Positions 7,557-16,801 of a stretch of 64,000 nt of DNA are shown one piece after another (within the stretch, counting starts at the first letter, position 1; the number at the start of each line of letters is the position of its first letter). A model generated the notes under the pieces. The model ran no database searches, had not been told where the DNA came from, and was given only the letters and a program-made list of their open reading frames with translations. The DNA comes from Arthrobacter sp. CDRTa11. Lineage in GTDB: Bacteria > Actinomycetota > Actinomycetes > Actinomycetales > Micrococcaceae. The stretch is taken from the NCBI RefSeq assembly GCF_026427775.1, contig NZ_CP044532.1, forward strand, positions 1,488,001 to 1,552,000, read 5' to 3'. The translations under genes and the position numbers were made by a program.

Positions 7557-9212
7557 CTACAGGGGAGCGCACTGGCCATTGGTGGCCACGAGTTCCCGGA
7601 TTGCCTCTTCATTGCCTTCACTCTTGAGCTGGTTGAGCATGGCCTCGGTGATCGGTTCGCCATCCGGCGTGGTGGTCACCGGGGTGAAGTCCGACGGCGG
7701 GGGAGACTGTTGGCCCGCCCGTCCACCCGTTGCCTGAAGGGATGCAGGCAGGAGGCCCGACGCCTGAAGGTGACCGCCTGAACCGGTTGGTTCCACGATA
7801 CTGTCGGCAGGGGCGTCTGCTGCCTGAGGGGACGCAGATGCGGATGCAGAGGCCAGCAGCTGGTCTATGCGGTCGTGGATCACGTCAAAGTCCGGGACTG
7901 TGGAGAACGAGGCGTCAAAGTCCGGAGGGCCGATGGTGAGCCGCTTGACGTCCTGGCCTTTCGCCTTGATGGCGAGGTCCAGGAAACTGCCAAGCTGCGA
8001 GGAGGAGATGTTGGACTCCACAACCTGGGTACCCGCGTTGGCAATGTCCTCGAACTTGGCCAGGAGCGTGGCCGGGTCAAGCTGCTTCAGCATGGCCTGC
8101 TGGACGCATTGCTGGCGCTGGATGCGGGCGTAGTCGTCCACATACTCGCGTGACCGGCCATACCACAGGGCCTGGTTCCCGTCGAGCGTCTGCTCTCCGG
8201 CAGGAATCCACCCGAGGGGCATGCCGTGGGTTTGGCTGTAATCATCGAAGTAGCCGCTCATGGGGACCCAGCCGCCGGCCTTGATTTTGATGCCGCCCAT
8301 GGCGTCGATGAGCGTGGCAAAGCCCTCCATGTCCACCAGGACGTAGGCCTGGATTGTCATTCCCAGCGTCCCGGAGACCGCTTCCATGGTGGCCTGGGCT
8401 CCGGGATCGGCCACGCCTGGGTAGAGGTCGGCGTGCTCGTTGGTCACCTCGGTGTTGATGGCGTTGATCAGGCATTCGTCGCCGCAGTCGTAACCGTCCG
8501 GGTAGACCTGGCGCATGGGGGAGTCCTCGCTGAACCGGGCGTTCTGCAGGTTCCGCGGGACGGAGATGATGGCCGTCTGCCCGGTCTTGGCATCTACGCT
8601 GAGCACCGAGAGGCTGTCCGGCCGGCGGCCGGTGCGGTCCGCGCCGGCGTCGCCGCCCATCATCAGGAAGTTGTACCTGCCATCAACCGGTTCGATGGCA
8701 GGACCGGTGGCATTGAAGATACTGCCAAGCGCATTCCGGCCAACGTTGAGCAGGTAGGCGGCATACCCCAGCGAGCCACTCCCGATGACCATCGCCAGGA
8801 CCAGGGCAATCACGACGGCGGGGCGGACCGGCGGTGCAAGCAGTACAGGACGGATGATCCGCAGGGTATTGATGAAAAGAAGGGCCCAGCCAACCGCGAG
8901 GGCTGCCAAAAGGACAACAATCACCAAGGAAGCGAGGGGGTTGGCAATGATGTTGATCAGCAGCATCCGGTTAACGACCAGCAGCAGCACTGCCAGTGCC
9001 AGCAGCGCCCAGACGCCCAGGGTGATCCGCAAAGCGGTCCGGCCCAGTTTGCGGTCGCCCGCCACAATTTGGGCACTGCCCGGAACAAGGAGGGTCATGA
9101 GCACCAGGACGAAGGCGCGCTTGGTCCGGACGTGGGACGAGGCACCCAGGGGGAACCGGACGGGGTCGGTGGCCCTGGCCGGTGCCGAATGCAGCTGATC
9201 GCTTGATGTCAT
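7557..9212 (-). CDS. LCP (LytR-CpsA-Psr) family glycopolymer transferase
   Basis: LCP proteins attach wall teichoic acid-like or other anionic glycopolymers to peptidoglycan, using polyprenyl-pyrophosphate-linked donors on the outer face of the membrane. The 551-residue protein has about four hydrophobic helices in residues 33-153, then the LCP domain from about 180 with DAGADRTGRRPDSLSVLSVD (188-207), whose Asp and Arg residues contact the pyrophosphate, and SVPRN at 217-221. A low-complexity Ser/Ala/Pro segment follows near 440-500. It starts 8 bases after the purE stop, so it is in the pur operon. An LCP gene near purE/purK is also seen in mycobacteria. Confidence 0.93.
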   Translation of the reverse strand: MTSSDQLHSAPARATDPVRFPLGASSHVRTKRAFVLVLMTLLVPGSAQIVAGDRKLGRTALRITLGVWALLALAVLLLVVNRMLLINIIANPLASLVIVVLLAALAVGWALLFINTLRIIRPVLLAPPVRPAVVIALVLAMVIGSGSLGYAAYLLNVGRNALGSIFNATGPAIEPVDGRYNFLMMGGDAGADRTGRRPDSLSVLSVDAKTGQTAIISVPRNLQNARFSEDSPMRQVYPDGYDCGDECLINAINTEVTNEHADLYPGVADPGAQATMEAVSGTLGMTIQAYVLVDMEGFATLIDAMGGIKIKAGGWVPMSGYFDDYSQTHGMPLGWIPAGEQTLDGNQALWYGRSREYVDDYARIQRQQCVQQAMLKQLDPATLLAKFEDIANAGTQVVESNISSSQLGSFLDLAIKAKGQDVKRLTIGPPDFDASFSTVPDFDVIHDRIDQLLASASASASPQAADAPADSIVEPTGSGGHLQASGLLPASLQATGGRAGQQSPPPSDFTPVTTTPDGEPITEAMLNQLKSEGNEEAIRELVATNGQCAPL

Positions 9213-9220
9213 CCGTGGAC

Positions 9221-9805
9221 CTAGCGGCCGTTCCGGAGGACACCGTTGCCGTCAGCGAAGACTTCGCTGACCTTCTGCCGGAGGTTGGCGCCCTTACGGG
9301 TGGCAACGTCGTTGAGATCCTGGGCGAACTCCAGCAGGTCGGCGCGGAGGGAGGCCGCCAGCTCATCCGTCCCGGCAGCGAGGATCCGCACGGCAAGGAG
9401 GCCGGCGTTTCGTGCTCCGGCAATCGAAACAGTAGCCACGGGTACTCCGGCGGGCATCTGGACAATGGACAGGAGCGAATCCATCCCGTCCAGGGTCTTC
9501 AGGGGCACCGGAACCCCGACGACGGGCAGCGGGGTGACGCTGGCCAGCATGCCCGGCAGGTGGGCGGCGCCGCCGGCTCCGGCGATGATGACCCGGAGCC
9601 CGCGCTGGTGTGCCGTTTGGCCGTACCGGATCATTTCCGTGGGCATTCTGTGGGCGGAAACCACGTCCGCCTCGAAGGGAATGCCGAATTCTGCCAGCGC
9701 ATCGGCCGCAGCCTCCATCACCGGCCAATCCGAATCAGAGCCCATGACCAGCCCCACGAGCGGAGTAGTCGAACTGCCCGCAGCGGGCGTTGCTTCGGCG
9801 GTCAT
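9221..9805 (-). CDS. purE: N5-carboxyaminoimidazole ribonucleotide mutase
   Basis: Class I PurE converts N5-CAIR, the product of PurK, to CAIR in purine synthesis. The 194-residue sequence has [10 protein letters not shown] (21-30), the catalytic-histidine motif SAHR (50-53) and [11 protein letters not shown]. The first 14 residues are a short non-conserved extension. It overlaps the end of purK by 4 bases, which implies translational coupling of the two enzymes that act in sequence. Confidence 0.97.
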   Translation of the reverse strand: MTAEATPAAGSSTTPLVGLVMGSDSDWPVMEAAADALAEFGIPFEADVVSAHRMPTEMIRYGQTAHQRGLRVIIAGAGGAAHLPGMLASVTPLPVVGVPVPLKTLDGMDSLLSIVQMPAGVPVATVSIAGARNAGLLAVRILAAGTDELAASLRADLLEFAQDLNDVATRKGANLRQKVSEVFADGNGVLRNGR

Positions 9806-10998
9806 GCGTTCTCCTCAGAAATCCGTGGTGCTTCTTCGGACGGCACCCGGCCGTCCCGGATGATCCCTGCCACCCTTGACGCCCGTTGGCGGAGGGAGTC
9901 GACGTCGGCGGTGGAATCACCCAGCAGGTTGACATGGCCGATCTTCCGGCCGGGGCGCACCGACTTGCCATAACAATGCACTTTCGCGGCCGGTTCACTT
10001 GCCAGAGCCACGGGATACGCGGAAAACAGGTCCTGGTTATCGCCGCCCAGGAAATTTTTCATCACCACCACGGGGCCCAAGACGTCCGTGGAGCCGAGGG
10101 GAAGGTTAAGGACCGCGCGGAGGTGCTGTTCAAATTGGCTGGTCACCGATCCGTCCTGGGTCCAATGGCCTGTGTTGTGCGGGCGCATGGCCAGTTCGTT
10201 GATGAGGAAACCGGCGCCGACCCCCGGTGTCTCAAACAGCTCAACTGCCATAACTCCCGTGACGCCCAGTTCGCTGGCGATCCGCAGGGCTGCGTCCTCG
10301 GCCGCCGCAGCCACGTCAAGCGGGATGTCCAGCGCGGGAGCAATGACCTCGTCACAGACCCCGTCAACCTGGATGGTGTGTGCCACGGGCCAGGCCCGGG
10401 CTTCGCCGTCGGGGGTGCGGGCCACCAGCGCTGACAGTTCCCGGCTGAACTCAACCTTTGCCTCGGCCAGGAGCGGACTCATGGCGTCGAACCACTCAAC
10501 GGTCAGGGCCGCATCCTCAGCGGATGCGACTATCCGCACACCTTTGCCGTCGTAGCCGCCTCGGGGCATCTTCAGGACAACGGGCCAGCCAATCTGTTCA
10601 CCGAAGACCACAAGGGATGGAACATCGTCTACGGCGGTCCACTGCGGGTTCGGAAGTTCGAGCCTGTCGATCGCAGCACGCATCACCAGCTTGTCCTGGG
10701 CGTTGACCAGGGCATCCGGTCCGGGCTGGACGTTCACTCCTGCCTCCTGGAGTGCACGGAGGTGGCCAGTGGGCACATGCTCGTGATCAAAGGTCATCAC
10801 GTCCAGGCCCTCCGCGAACTCGAGGAGAGTCTGGAGATCCTTGTAATCCCCTACCGGAGAGGTGGAAACGGCTGAGACGGCTGAAACGTCTTCCGCCTCA
10901 ACAAGGACGCGGAGTTCAAAGCCGAGAGCGGTGGCGGCTGGGGCCATCATTCGCGCGAGCTGGCCGCCGCCAACCACGCCGATTACTGGAAAAGTCAC
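9802..10998 (-). CDS. purK: 5-(carboxyamino)imidazole ribonucleotide synthase
   Basis: ATP-grasp enzyme that carboxylates AIR with bicarbonate and ATP. The 398-residue protein begins with the diagnostic [14 protein letters not shown] and shows the ATP-grasp core ([18 protein letters not shown]) and [17 protein letters not shown]. It is the first gene of the purK-purE-LCP-manA-femX run. The carbonic anhydrase at 1606-2220 could supply its bicarbonate, but that is only an inference from the reaction. Confidence 0.97.
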   Translation of the reverse strand: MTFPVIGVVGGGQLARMMAPAATALGFELRVLVEAEDVSAVSAVSTSPVGDYKDLQTLLEFAEGLDVMTFDHEHVPTGHLRALQEAGVNVQPGPDALVNAQDKLVMRAAIDRLELPNPQWTAVDDVPSLVVFGEQIGWPVVLKMPRGGYDGKGVRIVASAEDAALTVEWFDAMSPLLAEAKVEFSRELSALVARTPDGEARAWPVAHTIQVDGVCDEVIAPALDIPLDVAAAAEDAALRIASELGVTGVMAVELFETPGVGAGFLINELAMRPHNTGHWTQDGSVTSQFEQHLRAVLNLPLGSTDVLGPVVVMKNFLGGDNQDLFSAYPVALASEPAAKVHCYGKSVRPGRKIGHVNLLGDSTADVDSLRQRASRVAGIIRDGRVPSEEAPRISEENA

Positions 10999-11170
10999 AA
11001 GGGCCAGCCTACAGAAAAGCTTGGGGGTTCCCGGCTTCCGGATGCCTTTGGGGCCGTTTTTCCCTGTAATTTGGCTCTCGGCCGCCCCCGCGCGTGGGCC
11101 GCCAGGCTAATCCCGGGCTAAAATGGACCCCTGGCCGTGTGGCCCATAGTTCGAACGGCCATGGAGGGTC
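10999..11170. promoter_or_regulatory. Divergent control region, purK / gtrA
   Basis: These 172 bases separate divergent starts. A TAAAAT hexamer at 11119-11124 is the best -10 candidate for gtrA, without a convincing -35. GGAGGG lies immediately before the gtrA ATG, with an unusually short 2-3 base spacing. I see no recognisable riboswitch or purine operator. Confidence 0.35.
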
Positions 11171-11749
11171 ATGTTTAACACACTTGCAGATCGTATCCGG
11201 GGGCTCGCCTCGCTGTTTTGGCGCGAGGTGGCCAAGTTCGGAGCTGTGGGCGGTGTGGCGTTTGTCATTGACAACGGGCTGACGTACTTCCTGATGCACG
11301 GTCCGATGACCGACAGCGAAGCGAAGGCCCGTTTTGTCGGCGCCAGCGTGGCGACACTTTTCTCCTGGATCGCGAACCGGTTGTGGACCTTCCGGCATCG
11401 CCGGCAGGCGAACGTCCTGCGGGAATTCCTGATGTTCATCCTCATTAACGGCATTGGCATCGGGATCTCCACTGGATTTACTGCCATCGCCAAGTACTCG
11501 CTGAACGTCACGGACAAGAACATGCTGTTTGCGGCCGGCGTGGTGGGAATCCTGGTTGCCACGGTTGTCCGCTTCTTTGCCTATCGGTTCCTTGTCTTCA
11601 ACGAAGAACTCGATCAGGAACCGGAGTTCTCGCACGACCACGAGCTCATTGAACTCCATCACAAGGAGCACCACAAGGAGCACCAGCCCACGGCAGAAGC
11701 CGGTGCCGAGGACAGCGCACGGTCACCGGAGAGCAACCGCCGGCCCTAG
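11171..11749 (+). CDS. GtrA family membrane protein
   Basis: GtrA-type flippases carry polyprenyl-phosphate-linked sugars across the cytoplasmic membrane for envelope glycosylation. The 192-residue sequence has the family opening (KFGAVGGVAFVIDNGLTYFLM) and four hydrophobic helices within about residues 17-145, including SWIANRLWTFRH. The last 45 residues form a charged, His/Glu-rich cytoplasmic tail (ELHHKEHHKEHQ). A GtrA gene next to purK is conserved in actinobacteria. It would suit the neighbouring LCP and PMT systems, but its substrate is unknown. Confidence 0.9.
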   Translation: MFNTLADRIRGLASLFWREVAKFGAVGGVAFVIDNGLTYFLMHGPMTDSEAKARFVGASVATLFSWIANRLWTFRHRRQANVLREFLMFILINGIGIGISTGFTAIAKYSLNVTDKNMLFAAGVVGILVATVVRFFAYRFLVFNEELDQEPEFSHDHELIELHHKEHHKEHQPTAEAGAEDSARSPESNRRP

Positions 11750-11754
11750 GCCGG
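11740..11754. terminator. Small hairpin between convergent gtrA and TIGR03089
   Basis: CCGGCC and GGCCGG pair around a 3-base loop. The gtrA stop codon lies at the loop. With only 9 bases between the two convergent stops, this compact stem is the only terminator-like element available. Confidence 0.4.
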
Positions 11755-11758
11755 GCTG

Positions 11759-12457
11759 TTAGCCTCCGTGGATCCGTTCCGCGGCCAGGAGCTTCTCCGT
11801 CAGCTCGACGTCGGGATGTGCCAGCACCACGGAGCCGCCTTTTGTCCACGCGCCCAGCGAGTTCGCCAAAGCTGCCTCCAGCCCGTCAGCGGCGGAAACC
11901 AGTAGCCGGACGCCTTCCTCGTGCGGCGTGGCAAAAGCGCTGAGCAGGTCCCCGTGGAGGTGCCGCTGCCCGTCCCGGCCACTGAGTGCGCAGCCGGATG
12001 CATCCGGATCGGCATGCGCCATGAAGACATCGCCGTGGGAACGCACTTCCGAGGCGTAGTCGATGACGCCGTCAGGCAGCTCCCCGGGCCACCGCATGGC
12101 GAGGGCCGGCAGCGCCACGGCCACAACGGCGTCGTACTGTCCCTGGAACGTGTCTGGCTTGTCGGTGACAAGGAAATCCGCGCCGCCGCCGTCAAGGAGG
12201 GTTTCCATGCCGAGCTGCCAGCTTGCCAGCGCCCAAATCAGTGATTTCCAGTGGGCGGGCAGGTCCAGGCGGACCCGCATTCCCGGTTCGGCGTCCAGTT
12301 CGTCCTGCAGCAGGTTGCTGGTCTTCGCCACCCAGTTGTCCAGGACTCTGCCCGAAAGTTCCACCCGTTCAGAGTCGGGCCCGTACCAGGTCAGCCGTGG
12401 GGAGGTGGCGTGCCCGGAGCGCAGGGCTGTCATGAGTTCGATAGCAGGGATGTTCAT
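11759..12457 (-). CDS. TIGR03089 family protein
   Basis: A 232-residue actinobacterial protein related to the N-terminal region of AMP-binding (ANL superfamily) enzymes. The opening resembles an acyl-adenylating enzyme (ELSGRVLDNWVAKTSNLLQDEL, then GMRVRLDLPAHW). The ATP-binding P-loop and C-terminal catalytic domain of a full ligase are missing, so it is unlikely to activate acids by itself. This reduced form is the normal family length rather than a truncation. Its function is unknown; the place next to whiB and envelope genes is conserved in related genera as far as I recall. Confidence 0.82.
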   Translation of the reverse strand: MNIPAIELMTALRSGHATSPRLTWYGPDSERVELSGRVLDNWVAKTSNLLQDELDAEPGMRVRLDLPAHWKSLIWALASWQLGMETLLDGGGADFLVTDKPDTFQGQYDAVVAVALPALAMRWPGELPDGVIDYASEVRSHGDVFMAHADPDASGCALSGRDGQRHLHGDLLSAFATPHEEGVRLLVSAADGLEAALANSLGAWTKGGSVVLAHPDVELTEKLLAAERIHGG

Positions 12458-12893
12458 GGCTACATCTTGCCACGGCCCATTTCATCGCGTCAGGGAGAGC
12501 CAAGCACCGGTGATCTGCGTGCAGGCTGACCTGGTTTAGGACTTGCGGTTCGTTCGAAACCCGGAAGGACGCTGTGATTTTACTCACAGGAGTTTGTCAT
12601 TTCGCTTGCGATATCCGCCCGCAGGTTGTATTTTCCTCCCGGAATTAGGGGGATTTAGCCCTGATTGCCAAATCGGAAACCAGTTCCGGTGCCTGGCCCA
12701 GCCGTGTGGCGGAAAATTCCCGGGCGTGGCGTGACCGCGCTTGGCAGCGATTGTTGATTATTATCCCGGCCACAGCTTGACTCACCAGTAGTTACACGCG
12801 TGTAATTAGATATCGAGAGCCACTGCGCAAATACCGGCACACAACCGAGTGTCCAAGTATCCAGGCAACGGCTGCAACATCAGGAGGGTCGCA
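12458..12893 (+). other. 436-bp gene-free region upstream of whiB
   Basis: Separates the TIGR03089 start (minus) from the whiB start (plus). It is less GC-rich than its neighbours, as expected of a control region. It holds the whiB promoter and palindrome listed separately, and a small inverted repeat (CGGAA/TTCCG, 12674-12688). I see no convincing gene within it. Confidence 0.6.
12777..12806 (+). promoter_or_regulatory. whiB promoter with overlapping palindromic operator
   Basis: A TTGACT -35 (12777-12782) and TGTAAT -10 (12801-12806) are separated by 18 bases. The perfect 14-bp palindrome TTACACGCGTGTAA (12792-12805) covers the end of the spacer and nearly all of the -10, an ideal position for a repressor. 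The predicted leader to the TTG start is about 80 bases. Confidence 0.6.
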
Positions 12894-13439
12894 TTGGGGC
12901 AAGTAGAGCGTATCCATGAAGATGCCGTCGTCGCCGGACAGGCAACGGCAAAATACCGGGCACGGGGCGTGCCGAGTGACTGGTACGTGGATCCTGCGGA
13001 TCCCGATGCCGCCGAACGGTATAACCAAAACACCAAAGACTCATTGCAGGACCAGGCCACGGCTTTCCTGGCAGCACACGAAGCTCTGCTGGATGGCGGG
13101 CATGACCAGGACGAAGACGACCTGGATCCGCCCATGGAACTGCAGACGCATGTCGCCGGAACGTCGTCCCAGCCGGTATGGATCGGATTGCCCTTCCAGC
13201 AGGACTTCGCTGACGAAGGCGAGTTGGGGTGGCAGACTGACGCACTGTGTGCCCAAACGGATCCCGAAGCCTTCTTCCCGGAAAAGGGCGGATCAACGCG
13301 TGACGCCAAGAAGGTCTGCGGCGCATGCAATGTGCGGTCGCAGTGCCTTGAGTACGCCCTCGCGAACGACGAACGGTTTGGCATTTGGGGTGGCCTTTCC
13401 GAGCGCGAGCGCCGGCGCCTGAGGAAGCGGGCAATCTAA
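12894..13439 (+). CDS. whiB: WhiB-family iron-sulfur transcription factor (WhiB2/WhmD type)
   Basis: WhiB proteins bind a [4Fe-4S] cluster and usually the principal sigma factor; the WhiB2/WhmD branch controls septation. Four cluster cysteines lie at 119, 142, 145 and 151, followed by the GIWGG turn and a basic tail (SERERRRLRKRAI). The stretch CAQTDPEAFFPEKGG matches this branch closely. I set the start at TTG 12894 because AGGAGGG lies 5 bases upstream (12882-12888). A GTG at 12849 gives 196 residues without such a site. The chosen form has about 105 residues before the WhiB domain, which is long for the family; a late ATG at 13136 has no ribosome binding site. It overlaps the next gene if that gene starts at 13385. 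Confidence 0.9.
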   Translation: MGQVERIHEDAVVAGQATAKYRARGVPSDWYVDPADPDAAERYNQNTKDSLQDQATAFLAAHEALLDGGHDQDEDDLDPPMELQTHVAGTSSQPVWIGLPFQQDFADEGELGWQTDALCAQTDPEAFFPEKGGSTRDAKKVCGACNVRSQCLEYALANDERFGIWGGLSERERRRLRKRAI

Positions 13440-16400
13440 TTCTCCAGGAAGTACACGTCACTGCCATTGTGGTGTCCCACAATGGCAGTGCCTATCTCCC
13501 CAGAACCCTGGCTGCCCTGGCTGACCAGACCCGGCCCGCGGACGCGGTCATCGGCGTTGACACAGGTTCACGCGACGATTCCGTTGGCCTGCTTGAGGCT
13601 GCCATGGGCGGAGCCAACATCGTCCAGCGCCCGCACGGCAAGGGCGGCATGGGTGGCGCCGTCAAGGCAGGCCTGGACGCGCTGGCGCCCTGGAGCGGTC
13701 AGTCCGAGAGGGCTGCCACGGAATGGATCTGGCTCATCCATGACGACGCCGCACCGGCTCCGGAAGCATTGGCCGAGCTCCTGGGTGCCGTGGAGCGGGC
13801 ACCCTCAGTCACAGTTGCGGGCTGCAAACAGCTGGACTGGCACGCAGGGCGCCGCCTCATTGATGTGGGGCTGTCCACCAGCGGCTGGGCCGAACGGCTG
13901 ACGCTCATTGATGCGGACGAACTGGACCAGGGCCAATACAACGGACGCAGCGATACCTTCGCGGTGAATTCAGCCGGCATGCTGGTCCGCCGTGACATCT
14001 GGGAACACCTGCAGGGCTTTGACCCCGCGCTGCCGGGCAGCGGCGATGACGTTGACTTCTGCTGGCGAAACCGCCTGGCCGGCCACCGTGTGGTGGTGGT
14101 TCCCACGGCACGTATGTTCCACGTAGCCCACAGGCCCCACGCGTTGGGCAACCCGGCCGCGGCCAGGAAGGCCCAGGTCCATCTGCGGCTCAAGCACGCT
14201 CCGCTGTGGAAGGTTCCGTTCCATGCCGTAGGCGCGCTGGTGGGCAGCATCTTCAAGCTGGTGCTCAGCATCGCAGTTAAGGATCCGGGGCACGGGTTCT
14301 CACAACTGGCCGCTACCTTTGCTGCCCTGGGCCGGCCCGGTGCCGTGGCCAAGGGCAGGCGGGTGGCCGCCAGCACCAGGAGGATCCGGCGATCCGTGAT
14401 CCGGAAGCTGCAGACACCCCGGCGCGAGGTCTGGAACCACCGCAGATCGCTGATGGAGGCAATTGGCGCTGATGATGCTTCCGGTCAAGGCCTGGGGCAG
14501 GACCCCCTTGCCGACCAACCCAGCGGGGACTCTGCCGACGACTTTGCGGCCCTAACCACAACGGAACGTGGCTGGGTGGGCAACGGTGCCCTCGCCGCTG
14601 TCCTGATTGCCTCTGTTGCATCCCTCCTGGGGCTGGCGGGCCTATTCCGCGCCGAGGCTGTTTCCGGTGGCGGCCTCATCCCGCTCTCCTCGTCCGTCGG
14701 CGAGATCTGGCACCACGCCTCCAGCTGGTGGATCAGCCTGGGTGCAGGACTTCCTGGCAGGGGAGACCCCTTCGGTTACGTGCTGTGGATCCTGGGCCTT
14801 CTCGGCGGAGGCGACGCCAACGCCGCCATGGCCTGGCTCCTCCTGCTGGCGGCACCCCTTTCCGCGCTGACAGCATGGTTCGCGTCCGGGGCCCTCACCG
14901 CACGGCGCCGCTTCCGTCTGATCGCCGCGCTCTTCTGGGCGGCGGCGCCCGCGCTGCAGGTTTCCCTGAACCAAGGCCGGGTCGGGGCATTCGTGGCGCA
15001 CCTCATGATTCCCCTGATGGTCCTGGCGCTGCTGCGCGCAACCGGCAGCGCGGTGGGTCATGGACGTTTTCTGCTTCCGTCGCCCGCGGAACGGCGCTTC
15101 ACCGAGAAGCCACCGGTACGGCCGGGAATCAACGGGATGCCGTCCTGGACGGCTGCCGCGGCCGCGGGCCTGGCAATGGCCGTTGTTTGTGCTTCGGCGC
15201 CATCACTGCTGATACCCTCCGCCCTCATCATCGTGCTGTGTGGCCTGCTTCTCGGGCGCCGCGGGCGCACAGTTTGGTGGGCATTGCTGCCTGCCGCCGC
15301 CCTGTTCATTCCTTTCGGCCTGTCAACGCTGGACAGGCCGCGGGCCATCCTGGCGGACCCCGGTGTTCCCCTCGGGTTTGATGCTGCCCCGTTGTGGCAG
15401 CAGTTGCTGGGGCGGCCGCTGCCCTTCAGCCCTGAGGCCGGCCTGACGGGTCTGCCGTACTTCAGCGGCCAAGCCATTCCCTGGGCGCTCCTGCTCGCTC
15501 TGCTGGTGGGTGTTCCGGTGCTGCTCCTGGCCGCCGCTGCGCTGTTCGTCCCCGGCAAAAGGGCAGGAATAGCACGCGCACTCTGGGTATCCGCACTGGT
15601 CGCGCTTGCCGGCGGCTGGCTGGCCGGCCATGTTGCCACAGGTGCCAACGCCGACACCCTGGTGACGCCCTTTACCGGCCCCGCCGTTTCGGCCGCAGGA
15701 TTCGTGCTGCTGGGAGCCGCACTCATTGGAGCGGAACGGTTGCTCGGCTTCGCGGAGATTGCTTCCAATGCCAGCACTCGCCGCAATGTCCTCGTCCGGT
15801 CAGCGGTGGCTTTGTCCATGATCATCCTCCTGGCCGGCCCGTTGGCCGGGATGGCCGCATGGTCCGCCCAGAACCTGCTGCGGTCCACGCCCTCAGCCGC
15901 CCAGGCGGAAGAAACCGGCCAGGAAGCACTGGGCACCCCCCGGCTCGTGGAATCAGTCAGTCCGCGTACGCTGCCCGCCACCGCCATTGACAGGGGCACC
16001 GGGTCCGAGCGGACCCGCACACTGCTGATCAGCACGAAGGTAAACGGCACGTTTGACGCAACCCTGATGCGCGGCGCCGGAACAACACTGGACAGCCTCT
16101 CCACCATCGCCGCGGCGCGGGATATTTTGGGCGCTCCGGGAGCTGAAACTGTCCGGGAGGATGATGGGGTCACGTCGATCATCCGAAGCGTGGTTGCCAC
16201 CATCGTGGCAGGGCAGGGCGTGGACCCCCGGCCTGAGCTGGAACAGCTGGGGATCGGATTTGTGGTCTTGCGGTCAGCGGATACCGCGGCGCAACTGACT
16301 GCCAGCCGGATGGATGCAGTCCCGGGCCTCGTCGCGGTTGGGCAGACGGATGTGGGCTGGCTGTGGCGGATCACGCCCCTTAACCAGCCGGTGCTTCAGC

Positions 16401-16801
16401 CCGCGGACGTTGCCCACCGGGCGCGGATTGTGGACGGAAAGGGCGCTGCGGTTTCGCTGCTCCCGTCCGGATACGACGACGTTGACACGGCAGTCCCGGC
16501 AGGGGCGGAGGGGCGGCTGGTGGTCTTGGCCGAGCGCGCTGATCCGGGGTGGAGCGCCTGGCTTGATGGGCGGAAACTCACGTCGACAACATCCGGCTGG
16601 GCGCAGGCGTTCACCTTACCGCCGACGGCAGGCCAACTGACCATTCGCTACGACAACCCTTGGTCAGTGTGGTCCGCCATTGGGCAGATCACGGTGATTG
16701 GACTTACCGTGATGCTCGCGATCCCCATGCCTGCCCGCCGGCCCAATACCGGCCTTTCGAGGGACGAAGGCTCCTTGCGTAAGGAACACCAAAATGCATG
16801 A
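13385..16801 (+). CDS. Large membrane glycosyltransferase (GT2 domain plus membrane domain)
   Basis: A protein of up to 1138 residues. An N-terminal GT2 catalytic domain (about 25-330) shows TAIVVSHNGSAYLPRTL, the acidic IHDDAAP motif that binds the nucleotide-sugar metal, and GSGDDVDFCWRNRLAGHRV. From about 395 to 850 come many hydrophobic helices, and then an extracytoplasmic C-terminal domain and a last helix near 1105. The start is uncertain: ATG 13385 overlaps whiB by 55 bases, while conservation begins near VTAIVVSHNG (about 13457), where the only nearby codons are GTA/GTC, with GTG at 13469; AGGAAG lies at 13446-13451. It overlaps the DUF5719 gene by 8 bases. Equivalent genes follow whiB in other actinobacteria. 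The transferred sugar is unknown. Confidence 0.88.
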   Translation: MGWPFRARAPAPEEAGNLILQEVHVTAIVVSHNGSAYLPRTLAALADQTRPADAVIGVDTGSRDDSVGLLEAAMGGANIVQRPHGKGGMGGAVKAGLDALAPWSGQSERAATEWIWLIHDDAAPAPEALAELLGAVERAPSVTVAGCKQLDWHAGRRLIDVGLSTSGWAERLTLIDADELDQGQYNGRSDTFAVNSAGMLVRRDIWEHLQGFDPALPGSGDDVDFCWRNRLAGHRVVVVPTARMFHVAHRPHALGNPAAARKAQVHLRLKHAPLWKVPFHAVGALVGSIFKLVLSIAVKDPGHGFSQLAATFAALGRPGAVAKGRRVAASTRRIRRSVIRKLQTPRREVWNHRRSLMEAIGADDASGQGLGQDPLADQPSGDSADDFAALTTTERGWVGNGALAAVLIASVASLLGLAGLFRAEAVSGGGLIPLSSSVGEIWHHASSWWISLGAGLPGRGDPFGYVLWILGLLGGGDANAAMAWLLLLAAPLSALTAWFASGALTARRRFRLIAALFWAAAPALQVSLNQGRVGAFVAHLMIPLMVLALLRATGSAVGHGRFLLPSPAERRFTEKPPVRPGINGMPSWTAAAAAGLAMAVVCASAPSLLIPSALIIVLCGLLLGRRGRTVWWALLPAAALFIPFGLSTLDRPRAILADPGVPLGFDAAPLWQQLLGRPLPFSPEAGLTGLPYFSGQAIPWALLLALLVGVPVLLLAAAALFVPGKRAGIARALWVSALVALAGGWLAGHVATGANADTLVTPFTGPAVSAAGFVLLGAALIGAERLLGFAEIASNASTRRNVLVRSAVALSMIILLAGPLAGMAAWSAQNLLRSTPSAAQAEETGQEALGTPRLVESVSPRTLPATAIDRGTGSERTRTLLISTKVNGTFDATLMRGAGTTLDSLSTIAAARDILGAPGAETVREDDGVTSIIRSVVATIVAGQGVDPRPELEQLGIGFVVLRSADTAAQLTASRMDAVPGLVAVGQTDVGWLWRITPLNQPVLQPADVAHRARIVDGKGAAVSLLPSGYDDVDTAVPAGAEGRLVVLAERADPGWSAWLDGRKLTSTTSGWAQAFTLPPTAGQLTIRYDNPWSVWSAIGQITVIGLTVMLAIPMPARRPNTGLSRDEGSLRKEHQNA

